A DNA stretch of 64,000 bases from assembly GCA_964389685.1 (NCBI GenBank), contig CAYMFM010000005.1, positions 40,459 through 104,458 of the forward strand, written 5' to 3'. Shown here piece after piece: positions 7,968 through 15,675 of this stretch. A program made the translations under genes and the position numbers. A model generated the notes under the pieces. It was not told where the DNA came from. It ran no database searches and was given only the letters and a program-made list of their open reading frames with translations. The stretch is from G020353115 sp964389685 (GTDB lineage: Bacteria > Bacteroidota > Bacteroidia > Bacteroidales > VadinHA17). The stretch's first letter is position 1. Every line of letters starts with the position of its first letter.

Positions 7968-8429
7968 ATGAAAGCATCAATTAGAATATTATTCTTATGC
8001 GGAATAATTGTTCTTTCGACATTTAGCTGTAAGAAAGAAAGGGGAAATTTTGAGCCTATTGAGATTAAAAAAATCACTGATTTTGGCTGTGATGACTGTT
8101 ATTTATTATTAAAGCCGGAATATAGTAATGATACTTATTATGTGATTTATTCCGAAGATGATTTCACAAAATATACAAAATATATACCAGGTGAGAATAT
8201 ACCATCGATTGATTTTGAAAAATACTTTTTAATAATTGGAGCAAAGTGGTTTGGTACTGGGGTGAAAATACTGAAAGAAAAAGCTGAAACAAATAACATT
8301 GAAATTGTATACCATGTAACATTCTTAACGGATTTTTCATTAGTAGCATTAGGAATAAGTTATCATGCTTTTATAGAGAAACCAGTTAAGGAAAAAACAG
8401 TGCGTGTAGAAATAACTATAAAACCTTAG
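7968..8429 (+). CDS. Small lipoprotein, PrcB-like C-terminal region possible
   Basis: 153 residues. The N-terminal signal peptide ends in the lipobox LSTFSC (Cys21), so this is a predicted lipoprotein. The mature part runs through DFEKYFLIIGAKWFGTGVKI and SYHAFIEKPVKEKTVRVEI. This pattern of strands loosely resembles the PrcB C-terminal domain (protease-complex subunit), but the resemblance is too weak to assign a function. It is AT-rich like the neighbouring abiE operon and is divergent from it. A 13-bp perfect inverted repeat sits directly upstream, and a 240-bp hairpin-rich element begins 9 bp after its stop. Confidence 0.7.
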   Translation: MKASIRILFLCGIIVLSTFSCKKERGNFEPIEIKKITDFGCDDCYLLLKPEYSNDTYYVIYSEDDFTKYTKYIPGENIPSIDFEKYFLIIGAKWFGTGVKILKEKAETNNIEIVYHVTFLTDFSLVALGISYHAFIEKPVKEKTVRVEITIKP

Positions 8430-8437
8430 AGGTGGAA

Positions 8438-8677
8438 TTAACCCGAAAAATTCAAAGAATTTTTCGCCATTTATGGCTGACGAAAAGTCAAATTCAAGTA
8501 TGTCAACTGTTTCACTCAACAGTTATCTTCAAAACTGATGAAAATTTTATACCCAAACTTGAGGGTATTGAATTTGACTTTTATCAGGGTTAACCCTGAC
8601 ATACATAATTGATAATCAATAGATTACAATTATGTATCGTCATTATTCATGCTGAATGCATGAATAATTCGGGTTAA
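8438..8677 (+). mobile_element. 240-bp hairpin-mosaic repeat element, copy A
   Basis: It is bounded by TTAACCCGAA and TTCGGGTTAA. It reads as the exact reverse complement of 28602-28841, the same 240-bp length with no difference seen. Most of it is tiled by perfect stems: 8445-8453/8457-8465, 8466-8470/8473-8477, 8483-8497/8568-8582 (15 bp) enclosing 8505-8511/8518-8524 and 8549-8554/8563-8568, the palindrome 8584-8599, 8601-8611/8627-8637 and 8642-8652/8658-8668. No open reading frame or transposase is present, so it is non-autonomous if mobile. It separates the small lipoprotein from a T9SS-domain remnant. Confidence 0.8.
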
Positions 8678-8678
8678 C

Positions 8679-8807
8679 AATAAATCAACCACTCTGAAAG
8701 ATAAAACATACACGATCAATGTTTCCGGTTGGAAAGAGGGTATCTACTTTGTGCGTGCAAAAGTAAAAGACAATTTAGTGTCCGGAAAGTTTATGGTAAC
8801 AAGGTAA
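8679..8807 (+). pseudogene. Orphan type IX secretion C-terminal domain fragment
   Basis: The frame starting at 8679 encodes about 42 residues ending INVSGWKEGIYFVRAK, then GKFMVTR and a TAA at 8805-8807. This is the pattern of the Por/type A T9SS C-terminal sorting domain, in which a GxY(F/I)V(R/K) strand is followed by GK(F/L)xV and a terminal basic residue. There is no start codon or passenger domain, and the fragment begins immediately after the hairpin-mosaic element. It is most simply the 3' remnant of a secreted-protein gene whose body was lost. It also tells us that the lineage uses, or used, T9SS. Confidence 0.7.
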
Positions 8808-8811
8808 CACA

Positions 8812-8835
8812 AAGGTTTTTCAATAGTTATCGACA
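8812..8835 (+). repeat. Short direct repeat, right copy (outer pair)
   Basis: 22/24 identical to 5772-5795. It overlaps the end of the truncated hydrolase gene. Confidence 0.5.
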
Positions 8836-9246
8836 GATGGTTTCGATCCATGCTGAAATGTCCCCGATAACGTAGCCTGGTATATTGCCGGGTTTTGAAT
8901 ATTCAGCAGGCAAACTTTTGCCTTTTCCTTCCATAAATAAATGGTTCAAGGTTGGATAGGAGATTATTGTCACATTCGTCATTTCGCCTACAGCTTCTTT
9001 CCAGATCCCAAAATCGTTTATCGTCACCTGGTAGTCCCTTTCTCCCTGCAGCATAAGAACCGGGATAGTTAATCTTTTTAACGTTTCAACGGGATCGTAT
9101 TTTACCAGGTCGATCCAGTAGGAAGGGGGTAAATCAAAAAGCAGATCTTCGTTGAGGCTTGTTTCTGTAAACTCCCTTTCCTTGATCTGTCTGACTTTTT
9201 CCTGAAGATCCTGTTTTGCTATCCTCGGCGCAACGAAAGCGCCCAT
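8827..9246 (-). pseudogene. 5'-truncated alpha/beta hydrolase
   Basis: 139 residues matching only the C-terminal half of an alpha/beta hydrolase (dienelactone-hydrolase/BAAT-like). It retains the strand IPVLMLQGERDYQV with the acid residue and the catalytic-histidine segment TLNHLFMEGKG. It begins at MGAFVAPRIA, which corresponds to the residues just after the nucleophile elbow (GHSxGA in the family). The in-frame codons upstream do not encode the nucleophile serine, and a TGA closes the frame near 9298. It therefore lacks the lid, oxyanion strand and nucleophile and is expected to be inactive. The next gene begins its stop codon 57 nt upstream, so the missing half is not nearby. Confidence 0.75.
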
Positions 9247-9302
9247 CTGATCTTCATTCCTTTCATCTCTCCTGTCTATTATGATCCATCCTTGTGATCA
9301 CC

Positions 9303-10427
9303 TTACAATTTACTTTCCTTAATCCTGTAATCCACGTTTCTCTCTTTGAGGTAGGTCAGCATAAACCGGAAATTCTCCTCACTTTCTCCCACATATTCCG
9401 GGGGGCAGATTCCTTTCCTCTCAAAGCTCCCTTCCAGCAACAGGTTAGCAACGCCGGTGCAGGTATAACCGGTTGTCCGTGCCATGGAAATGGTATTAGT
9501 CTTTCGGTCAAACCGGTCAAACAGTTCATACGTTATTTCTTTACCTGATCCGGTGATGATAACGCGCATGACGGTAAAATCTTCTTCTCCCGGTTTCAGT
9601 TTCCACTTTGGAAAGAGCAGCCTTGAGGTAAGTTCGATGGGGCGGATTTTTTTCCCACCCACATCGATCTCTTCATAGGAGAAAAAACCACTTTCACGAA
9701 GGACCCTGAGGTATTCGATGCAACCGGGATACCGTAGCGTTTTCTCGATCATGTTTGGTATGTTCATGGTTCGCAGGAGGCTGCGGAGTCCATCAGAATT
9801 CCACGCTTCCAGTGTCCCGATTTTTTCAAAGTAAACCAATTCAGGGTCTGAAAGGGCTTGCTTCACTATCAGTCCTCCATTCTCGATGTATCTTGCAGGC
9901 CGTATGTACTCTTCAATGACATCAATGGGAGAAAATACTGCCTTGTATTCAAAGGGCCATTCCCGCTCAAACGGTAACCCCCCAACCAGGCATTCATACC
10001 GGTCCACATCCATGGTATGGTTGTGGTACCCCAGGATGATATTCCCCATTCCGGGAGCTATACCACAATCGACCACCACCGTAACGTTGTTCTCACGTGC
10101 TGCCTCATCCAGGATAAACGGATCCTGGGGGAAAAAGGAGATATCAACCATGTTTTTACCGGCTTGAATAACATGTTTCACCGTATTAAAGCCCATAAAC
10201 CCAGGTACTGCTCCGATAACCAGGTCAAATCCCTCGACAGCCGCTTTTATTGAATCGCCGGTATGCAGATCCCTGTTAACGGTTTTGATGTTATGTTCTT
10301 CGCTCAGCTTATCCAGGGCTTCCTGGTTAATGTCCACTGCTGTAACATCATACTGATTATTCAGGTCAATGGCGATGGCATTTCCGACCAGTCCTGCTCC
10401 CAGAACTACAATTTTTTTCTTTTCCAT
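9303..10427 (-). CDS. Saccharopine dehydrogenase-family oxidoreductase
   Basis: 374 residues with an N-terminal Rossmann nucleotide-binding motif (VVLGAGLVGNAIA, residues ~7-19) and the saccharopine dehydrogenase C-terminal catalytic region. Recognisable stretches include VVVDCGIAPGMGN and ARTTGYTCTGVANLLLEG. Family members reduce or oxidise lysine-derived or carboxynorspermidine-type imines with NAD(P); lysine 6-dehydrogenase is one close type. The exact substrate cannot be assigned. It is the third gene of a minus-strand operon (DUF151 protein, nucleoside transporter, this gene), 17 nt after the transporter. ATG at 10427 is the only sensible start because the Rossmann strand begins at residue 5. 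Confidence 0.85.
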   Translation of the reverse strand: MEKKKIVVLGAGLVGNAIAIDLNNQYDVTAVDINQEALDKLSEEHNIKTVNRDLHTGDSIKAAVEGFDLVIGAVPGFMGFNTVKHVIQAGKNMVDISFFPQDPFILDEAARENNVTVVVDCGIAPGMGNIILGYHNHTMDVDRYECLVGGLPFEREWPFEYKAVFSPIDVIEEYIRPARYIENGGLIVKQALSDPELVYFEKIGTLEAWNSDGLRSLLRTMNIPNMIEKTLRYPGCIEYLRVLRESGFFSYEEIDVGGKKIRPIELTSRLLFPKWKLKPGEEDFTVMRVIITGSGKEITYELFDRFDRKTNTISMARTTGYTCTGVANLLLEGSFERKGICPPEYVGESEENFRFMLTYLKERNVDYRIKESKL

Positions 10428-10444
10428 ATCGTGTTATTTTGAAC

Positions 10445-11974
10445 TTATCCCAGGATCACACCGATTATGGTGGCAGAAAGCAAGGAAGCCAGGGTCCCTG
10501 CCAGGAGGGCTCTCATACCCAGTTGTGATAGCATCACCCGTTTCCCTGGTGCGAGTGATCCAATACCTCCGATCTGGATACCGATGGATGCAAAATTGGC
10601 AAATCCACAGAGCATATAGGTTGCCATGATAATCGATTTTTGTGAGACGAAGGCGCCGGCCTCTTTCAATTCCGAAAGGCTTATGTATCCGATAAATTCG
10701 GTCATGATGATCTTCTCGCCAAGCATTCTTCCCACCAGTGTAATGTCTTCCCGGGCAACACCCAGTACCCACATCAATGGGGCGAAGGCATACCCCAGCA
10801 AAAATTCCAGTGAAAGTTCCTCGTATTGTCCTTTTGTTACCCGCTCAATGATTTCATTCAGGGAAGTAAGGTCTCCGATTTTATCCAAAATATAATTAAA
10901 CATGGCAATTAAAGCAACGAAAACCAGAAGCATGGCAGCGATATTAACTGCCAGGCGAAGGCCTTGCCCGGTGCCATTTGATATGGCATCCAGCACATTT
11001 TTTCCGATCCGGTCTTTTGATACCTCAACTTCCTTTTCGATCTTTTCGGTTTGGGGAAGCAGGATTTTGGAGATTACCACCACACCCGGGGCTGCCATGA
11101 CAGAGGCAGTCAGCAGGTGCTTGGCGAACAAGACACGCTGGACCGGATCATCACCTCCCAGAAAACTGATGTATGCTGCCAGAACACCACCGGCAAGGGT
11201 TGCCATTCCCCCTGACATCACGAGTAACATTTCCGAGCGATTCATCCTCTCCAGGTATTCCTTGATCATCAGTGGGGACTCGGTCTGACCAAGAAAAATA
11301 TTACCGGCAACGGAAAGGCTTTCAGCTCCGGAAAGCCTAAGCAACCTGGTCATTACCCAGGCCATTCCATACACCACTTTCTGAATGATCCCGTAATAAA
11401 ACAGGACGCTGGTTAACGCCGAGAAAAAAATGACGGTTGGCAAAATGGTAATGGCAAAGTTGAGGAGTGGTTCTTCAATCTCCCCGGTAGATATGGATTT
11501 GAAAAGGAACTTTGATCCCTCCAGGGTAAAGTCAACAATTTTCACGAATACCTTGCCACAGAATTCGAAGAAAGCCTGAATAAACGGGACTTGTAACACT
11601 CCAATGGCAAGCAGAATCTGAATCCCTAACCCAATGAACACGACCCGCCAGGAAATGGCTTTCCGGTTTGTGCTGAAGAGCCAGGAAAGAAGGATTAAAA
11701 CGAGCATACCAATCAGCCCCCTGATCATGGCTATCAGATTAAATCCCTTATTCGCCGACTCATCCGTTATCAGGATGGCTTTGTGTCCGGTGTTCTTTTT
11801 TGTATCCTCAATGCCGTTTCCCCCGACAGTGTAAAGCGTATCGCTGCCAGCAATGGAATCATCAACCAGGATCCTGGCATTTCGACTCACGGAAGTGTCT
11901 GAAGTATTTTGAGAGAGAAGGGAATCGGGTATGAATAAGATCAATAGTAAAACCAGAAATATGCACCGTTTCAT
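10445..11974 (-). CDS. NupC/CNT-family nucleoside transporter with N-terminal extension
   Basis: 509 residues. The membrane part (from about residue 78) has roughly ten hydrophobic segments and the concentrative nucleoside transporter signature GQTESP (229-234). The second signature, normally NEFVAY, reads TEFIGY here (residue 425 is Thr instead of Asn). It imports nucleosides with Na+ or H+. Unlike typical ~400-residue NupC proteins it starts with a signal-peptide-like stretch (CIFLVLLLILFIPDSLLSQ) and about 55 polar residues. It is cotranscribed with the DUF151 gene upstream (11 nt gap) and the oxidoreductase downstream (17 nt). Confidence 0.9.
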   Translation of the reverse strand: MKRCIFLVLLLILFIPDSLLSQNTSDTSVSRNARILVDDSIAGSDTLYTVGGNGIEDTKKNTGHKAILITDESANKGFNLIAMIRGLIGMLVLILLSWLFSTNRKAISWRVVFIGLGIQILLAIGVLQVPFIQAFFEFCGKVFVKIVDFTLEGSKFLFKSISTGEIEEPLLNFAITILPTVIFFSALTSVLFYYGIIQKVVYGMAWVMTRLLRLSGAESLSVAGNIFLGQTESPLMIKEYLERMNRSEMLLVMSGGMATLAGGVLAAYISFLGGDDPVQRVLFAKHLLTASVMAAPGVVVISKILLPQTEKIEKEVEVSKDRIGKNVLDAISNGTGQGLRLAVNIAAMLLVFVALIAMFNYILDKIGDLTSLNEIIERVTKGQYEELSLEFLLGYAFAPLMWVLGVAREDITLVGRMLGEKIIMTEFIGYISLSELKEAGAFVSQKSIIMATYMLCGFANFASIGIQIGGIGSLAPGKRVMLSQLGMRALLAGTLASLLSATIIGVILG

Positions 11975-11985
11975 CCAGGGAAGTA

Positions 11986-12597
11986 TTAATCTTTTTTCCT
12001 GCGTTTCAACTCATCTCTGATCAGGGAAGCTTTTTCATAATTTTCCTTAGTGATCGCCTCTTCCAGCAACTCTTTGAGCTCCTTTTCGGATTGCCCTTTT
12101 AAATCCGGGTCGACAAGTGGATTTTTCCCTGAAGGGGAAGGTTCAAACTTTTCTTCGTCGGCTGAATCATCGTCTGATTCGTTTTCAATATCCAATACAA
12201 TCCCGGATTGCGCCATGATCTCCTCTGTTGTATAGATCGGGCACTTGAACCGTAAAGCGAGAGCAATGGCATCGGATGTTCTGGCATCAATGGTCACTTC
12301 GCGATCCTTGTAAACACAAACCAGTTTTGAATAGAAAACCCCTTCTTCCAGGCGATATATATTCACCTCAATCAGTGATATATCGAATGCGGTGGCAAAA
12401 CTAAGAAACAGATCGTGGGTTAAGGGACGGGGAGGGTTGAGCCCCTCCAGCTGAATGGCGATGGCTTGCGCCTCAAAACCTCCGATAATAATGGGTATCC
12501 TCCGATCACCATTCTCCTCGGTCAATACCAATGCATATGCTCCGGATTGCGTCTGACTGTAAGAAATTCCTAGGACATTCAATTTGATCTTATCCAT
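11986..12597 (-). CDS. DUF151 bifunctional nuclease-family protein with C-terminal UVR motif
   Basis: 203 residues from ATG 12597 (MDKIKLNVLGISYSQTQ). Earlier in-frame starts up to 12687 would cross the promoter-like region and do not match the family N-terminus. The DUF151 domain spans about residues 1-135 (LVLTEENGDRRIPIIIGGFEAQ, ARTSDAIALALRF), and a UVR-type helical hairpin closes the protein (LEEAITKENYEKASLIRDEL). Plant and bacterial members have been described with nuclease activity, but the physiological role in Bacteroidota is not settled. It is first in an operon with the transporter and dehydrogenase; a -7 element is at 12645-12652. Confidence 0.88.
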   Translation of the reverse strand: MDKIKLNVLGISYSQTQSGAYALVLTEENGDRRIPIIIGGFEAQAIAIQLEGLNPPRPLTHDLFLSFATAFDISLIEVNIYRLEEGVFYSKLVCVYKDREVTIDARTSDAIALALRFKCPIYTTEEIMAQSGIVLDIENESDDDSADEEKFEPSPSGKNPLVDPDLKGQSEKELKELLEEAITKENYEKASLIRDELKRRKKD

Positions 12598-12644
12598 ACT
12601 TAAAAAAAATAAAGGAAAGATTCTCCCTTCTTGCTTGGCACCTA

Positions 12645-12652
12645 CAAATATA
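12645..12652 (-). promoter_or_regulatory. Putative promoter of the DUF151-nupC operon, -7 element
   Basis: On the minus strand this reads TATATTTG (TAnnTTTG), 48 nt from the ATG at 12597. It is divergent from the rplU promoter 45 bp away. Confidence 0.5.
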
Positions 12653-12674
12653 ATGAAATCATCGTTATCTGAAT

Positions 12675-12704
12675 TTTGTATATCCATTTAATTTTATATT
12701 TTTG
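12675..12704 (+). promoter_or_regulatory. rplU-rpmA promoter (-33 TTTG and -7 TATTTTTG)
   Basis: TTTG at 12675-12678 and TATTTTTG at 12697-12704 are separated by 18 nt, close to the Bacteroidota TTTG-N19-TAnnTTTG consensus. It lies 36 nt before the rplU ATG and rules out the upstream in-frame start at 12702. Confidence 0.6.
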
Positions 12705-12740
12705 CAGTCCGAAAGTTTTGCACCTGTAAACAGTACCATA

Positions 12741-13286
12741 ATGTATGCAATAGTTGATGTAGCAGGACAGCAGTTTAAGGTAGAGAAAGACCAGAAGATA
12801 TATGTCCACCGTCTGGAAGGTAAAGAAGGGGATATGGTTGAATTTGACCGTGTGCTGCTGATTGAAGATGGAGATAAAATCCTTATTGGAGAACCCATTA
12901 TTCAAGGAGCACTTGTTTCAGGAAAAATCATAAGCCACCTTAAGGGAGATAAGGTAAAAGTATTCAAGAAAAAGCGAAGAAAAGGATACCAGGTGCTTAC
13001 AGGTCACAGACAATACATGAGCCAGATACTCATTGAAGAGATCCTTGAAAAAGGAGGAGTGAAAAAAGAGACCGAAGAAAAGCCGAAGGCTAAACCAAAA
13101 GCCGCAGCAAAAAAACAACCTGCTCCGGCTAAGAAAAGCACTGCAAAAACCAGCCCGAAAGCTCAAACAAAAGCGAAAGCTGCAGAAAAAAAACCGGCAA
13201 CCACAGCTGGAGGAGCCGGTAAGAAAACCGCAACAAAAAAGGCAGCTCCAAAAAAAGGTGGTGATTCAAAAAAGAAGACAGAATAA
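12741..13286 (+). CDS. rplU: 50S ribosomal protein L21 with long basic C-terminal tail
   Basis: 181 residues from ATG 12741 ([18 protein letters not shown]). The L21 core occupies about residues 1-102 and ends near [14 protein letters not shown]. The remaining ~75 residues are a low-complexity Lys/Ala/Pro tail, probably disordered and RNA-binding. Similar K/A-rich extensions occur on Bacteroidota L21. The longer frame beginning at 12702 is excluded because its first codons lie on the -7 element. rpmA follows 29 nt downstream in the conserved rplU-rpmA pair. Confidence 0.96.
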   Translation: MYAIVDVAGQQFKVEKDQKIYVHRLEGKEGDMVEFDRVLLIEDGDKILIGEPIIQGALVSGKIISHLKGDKVKVFKKKRRKGYQVLTGHRQYMSQILIEEILEKGGVKKETEEKPKAKPKAAAKKQPAPAKKSTAKTSPKAQTKAKAAEKKPATTAGGAGKKTATKKAAPKKGGDSKKKTE

Positions 13287-13315
13287 ATCCCTTTTCACAA
13301 CTAAAAGATTGTAAC

Positions 13316-13576
13316 ATGGCACACAAAAAAGGAGCAGGAAGTTCACGGAATGGGAGAGAATCAGAAAGCAAACGGCTTGGCGTAAAGCTCTTTGGAGGGG
13401 AGATAGCAAAAGCTGGAAATATCATTGTTCGTCAAAGAGGAACAAAACATTATCCGGGTGAAAATGTCGGAATGGGAAAAGATCATACCCTCTTTGCCCT
13501 GACCGACGGGGAAGTTACCTTTAGAAAAAAGAGGAATAATAAATCCTATGTTTCTGTTGTTCCCATTTCCAAATAG
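13316..13576 (+). CDS. rpmA: 50S ribosomal protein L27
   Basis: 86 residues beginning [16 protein letters not shown], the highly conserved N-terminus that reaches the peptidyl-transferase centre. There is no Firmicutes-type cleavable N-terminal extension. The rest ([31 protein letters not shown]) is typical. It is downstream of rplU in the same transcript and followed by a strong terminator at 13599-13655. Confidence 0.98.
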   Translation: MAHKKGAGSSRNGRESESKRLGVKLFGGEIAKAGNIIVRQRGTKHYPGENVGMGKDHTLFALTDGEVTFRKKRNNKSYVSVVPISK

Positions 13577-13598
13577 AACAATACCATACCAAGACATC

Positions 13599-13655
13599 AC
13601 TCCTGTTTTATTTGCTGCAATAATCAGCAATTAATTCAGGAGTTTTTTATTTTTA
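13599..13655 (+). terminator. Rho-independent terminator of rplU-rpmA
   Basis: ACTCCTG (13599-13605) pairs with CAGGAGT (13637-13643), enclosing a second stem TTGCTG/CAGCAA. It is followed by a T-rich run to about 13655. Confidence 0.8.
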
Positions 13656-13746
13656 CATAGTGAAGTCCGTACCTGCCGGAAAAGCAATTCCCGGGATATG
13701 GATTTTCATCAAGAAATCAGTATTTCCAAACCGAAATAGCTTAAAA

Positions 13747-15021
13747 ATGCTTACCCTAAAACAGATTGAAGAGAATCAGCAGTTCATCATTGATCGCCTT
13801 GCCGTGAAAAAATTCGACGCAAAAAAGATCATTGGGGATCTTCTTGCTAAGGATAAACAACGACGTGCCAACCAGCAAATCTTAGAGAGTAAGCAAGCTG
13901 AAATAAATACCATATCAAAAGAAATTGGGAAACTGATTGGTGAGGGAAAAACCGGAGAGGCGAATGAAATAAAAGAGAAAACATCACAGATGAAAGATGA
14001 GATCAAGTTGCTTCATCAGGAGGTGGCGGTTGCAGAAAAGGAGATCCAGGAGATGCTTTTGCAAATTCCTAACGTTCCTCATCCCCTGGTACCTTCCGGA
14101 GAGGGTGAGAAGGACAACCAGGTGGTCAAAAGCGGAGGAGACATTCCCGTTTTGCCGGAGAATGCTTTGCCCCACTGGGATCTGGCAGCAAAATATGATA
14201 TCATTGACTTCGATCTGGGAAACAAATTAACGGGAGCCGGGTTCCCCGTTTATAAAGGAAAAGGGGCGAAACTTCAGAGAGCACTGATCAACTATTTCCT
14301 GGACGAAGCGGAGAAGGCAGGATACACCGAAGTCCTGCCTCCAATCCTTGTCAACGAGGACTCCGGGTTTGGCACCGGACAGCTTCCCGATAAGGAAGGG
14401 CAAATGTATCATGTTCCCTCAGAGAACTTTTACCTGATTCCAACTGCTGAAGTCCCTGTAACCAATATATACCGGGATGTAATCCTTACCCCCGAAGATT
14501 TTCCGGTTAAAAATTGCGCTTATACTCCCTGTTTCAGAAGGGAAGCCGGTTCATATGGAAAAGATGTGCGCGGATTGAACCGACTGCACCAGTTTGATAA
14601 GGTCGAGATTGTTCAAATACAGCATCCGGACCTCTCCTACGATACGCTGGAAGAGATGGTGCAACATGTTGAGGGACTTGTCCAAAGCCTCGGCCTTCCA
14701 TACCGCATACAAATCCTTTGCGGAGGAGATATATCCTTCACTGCTGCATTAACCTATGACTTTGAAGTATTTGCAGCAGCACAGAAAAAATGGCTTGAAG
14801 TAAGCTCGGTATCCAATTTCGAATCCTTTCAGTCCTCCCGAATGAAACTCAGGTTCAAGGAGAAGGGTGAAAAAAAGACGCAACTGGCACATACGTTGAA
14901 CGGCAGTGCATTAGCCCTACCCAGGATCGTTGCCGCGATTTTGGAGAACAATCAAAGTGAGGAGGGGATCATTATCCCTGACGTATTGGTCCCTTATACC
15001 CACTTCAATCTGATCAGGTAA
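13747..15021 (+). CDS. serS: Seryl-tRNA synthetase
   Basis: 424 residues from ATG 13747 (MLTLKQIEENQQFIIDRL), the normal class II SerRS length; an in-frame start at 13660 would add 29 atypical residues. The N-terminal coiled-coil arm that contacts the tRNA long variable arm spans about residues 30-110. Class II motif 2 is visible around CFRREAGSYGKDVRGLNRLHQF, preceded by the serine-binding TAEVPV, and motif 3 is LNGSALALPRIVAAILEN. It follows the rpmA terminator and appears to head a run of plus-strand genes to ruvC. Confidence 0.97.
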   Translation: MLTLKQIEENQQFIIDRLAVKKFDAKKIIGDLLAKDKQRRANQQILESKQAEINTISKEIGKLIGEGKTGEANEIKEKTSQMKDEIKLLHQEVAVAEKEIQEMLLQIPNVPHPLVPSGEGEKDNQVVKSGGDIPVLPENALPHWDLAAKYDIIDFDLGNKLTGAGFPVYKGKGAKLQRALINYFLDEAEKAGYTEVLPPILVNEDSGFGTGQLPDKEGQMYHVPSENFYLIPTAEVPVTNIYRDVILTPEDFPVKNCAYTPCFRREAGSYGKDVRGLNRLHQFDKVEIVQIQHPDLSYDTLEEMVQHVEGLVQSLGLPYRIQILCGGDISFTAALTYDFEVFAAAQKKWLEVSSVSNFESFQSSRMKLRFKEKGEKKTQLAHTLNGSALALPRIVAAILENNQSEEGIIIPDVLVPYTHFNLIR

Positions 15022-15084
15022 CAGAGGATTTCCATATCCTTTTGATATTTCGTAATATTACCGTTCAAACTCAGATCTTTGAAG

Positions 15085-15645
15085 ATGAAGAAGGCTAATT
15101 TGATGATCGGCCCATTGTTAATCCTGTTATTTATGCCTGCCTGTAATGAACCTGCTCCTTCTCAGTTGAGCCGCAGGGCTGATAGCCTCTTGCAGGAAGC
15201 GGATTCCCTCAACCATAAGATCATTGCAGCTAATCTCGACAGTATACATGATCTGTTTACCAAAATTTCTTCAGAGCATGCATTCCTGTCGGAAAATCTT
15301 GATAAATTTCCTGGCATGGATCTCAACAGAGAGCGGTACATGCAGTTAGATAGTGTCACCCTGATAATTGGATTCTGCCTGGATGCCTGTAATCATTTTT
15401 ATTCTGAGCTTTCGGTTACGGAGAACCAGCTTGAGATGATTATGGAAGAGATTAAAGAAGGTGAAATCCCGGACTCCACGCTCAGCAATAAAATGGAATG
15501 GGAATCGGTTTTGCTCGATGATTTGACCGAAAGGGTAATGCTTCGAATGGAATTATTGCAAACCCAGCTAAGTATTTACCGGGATATTCAGCCGGACATT
15601 GAGCATTATGTTGAACAACTTAGGATAAAACAACCCGTTGAATAA
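15085..15645 (+). CDS. Putative lipoprotein, helical
   Basis: 186 residues from ATG 15085 (MKKANLMIGPLLILLFMPAC); a TTG two codons earlier is unlikely. The lipobox FMPAC gives a predicted lipidated cysteine at residue 20. The mature chain is strongly helical and charged, with heptad-like leucines (RRADSLLQEADSLNHKI, LTERVMLRMELLQTQLSIY), suggesting a coiled-coil bundle. No family was recognised. It lies 63 nt after serS and 30 nt before the DMT transporter, so cotranscription is plausible. Confidence 0.7.
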   Translation: MKKANLMIGPLLILLFMPACNEPAPSQLSRRADSLLQEADSLNHKIIAANLDSIHDLFTKISSEHAFLSENLDKFPGMDLNRERYMQLDSVTLIIGFCLDACNHFYSELSVTENQLEMIMEEIKEGEIPDSTLSNKMEWESVLLDDLTERVMLRMELLQTQLSIYRDIQPDIEHYVEQLRIKQPVE

Positions 15646-15675
15646 AGCCCTTCCGCGACCCTTGATGAAGGAATA

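Noticed and set aside
13660..13746. Upstream extension of serS
   Set aside because: Begins directly after the rpmA terminator and adds residues unlike any SerRS N-terminus; ATG 13747 fits the family.
14819..14833. TTCGAATCC-like T-loop motif
   Set aside because: It is inside serS coding sequence with no cloverleaf around it; no tRNA is present there or elsewhere in the gaps.
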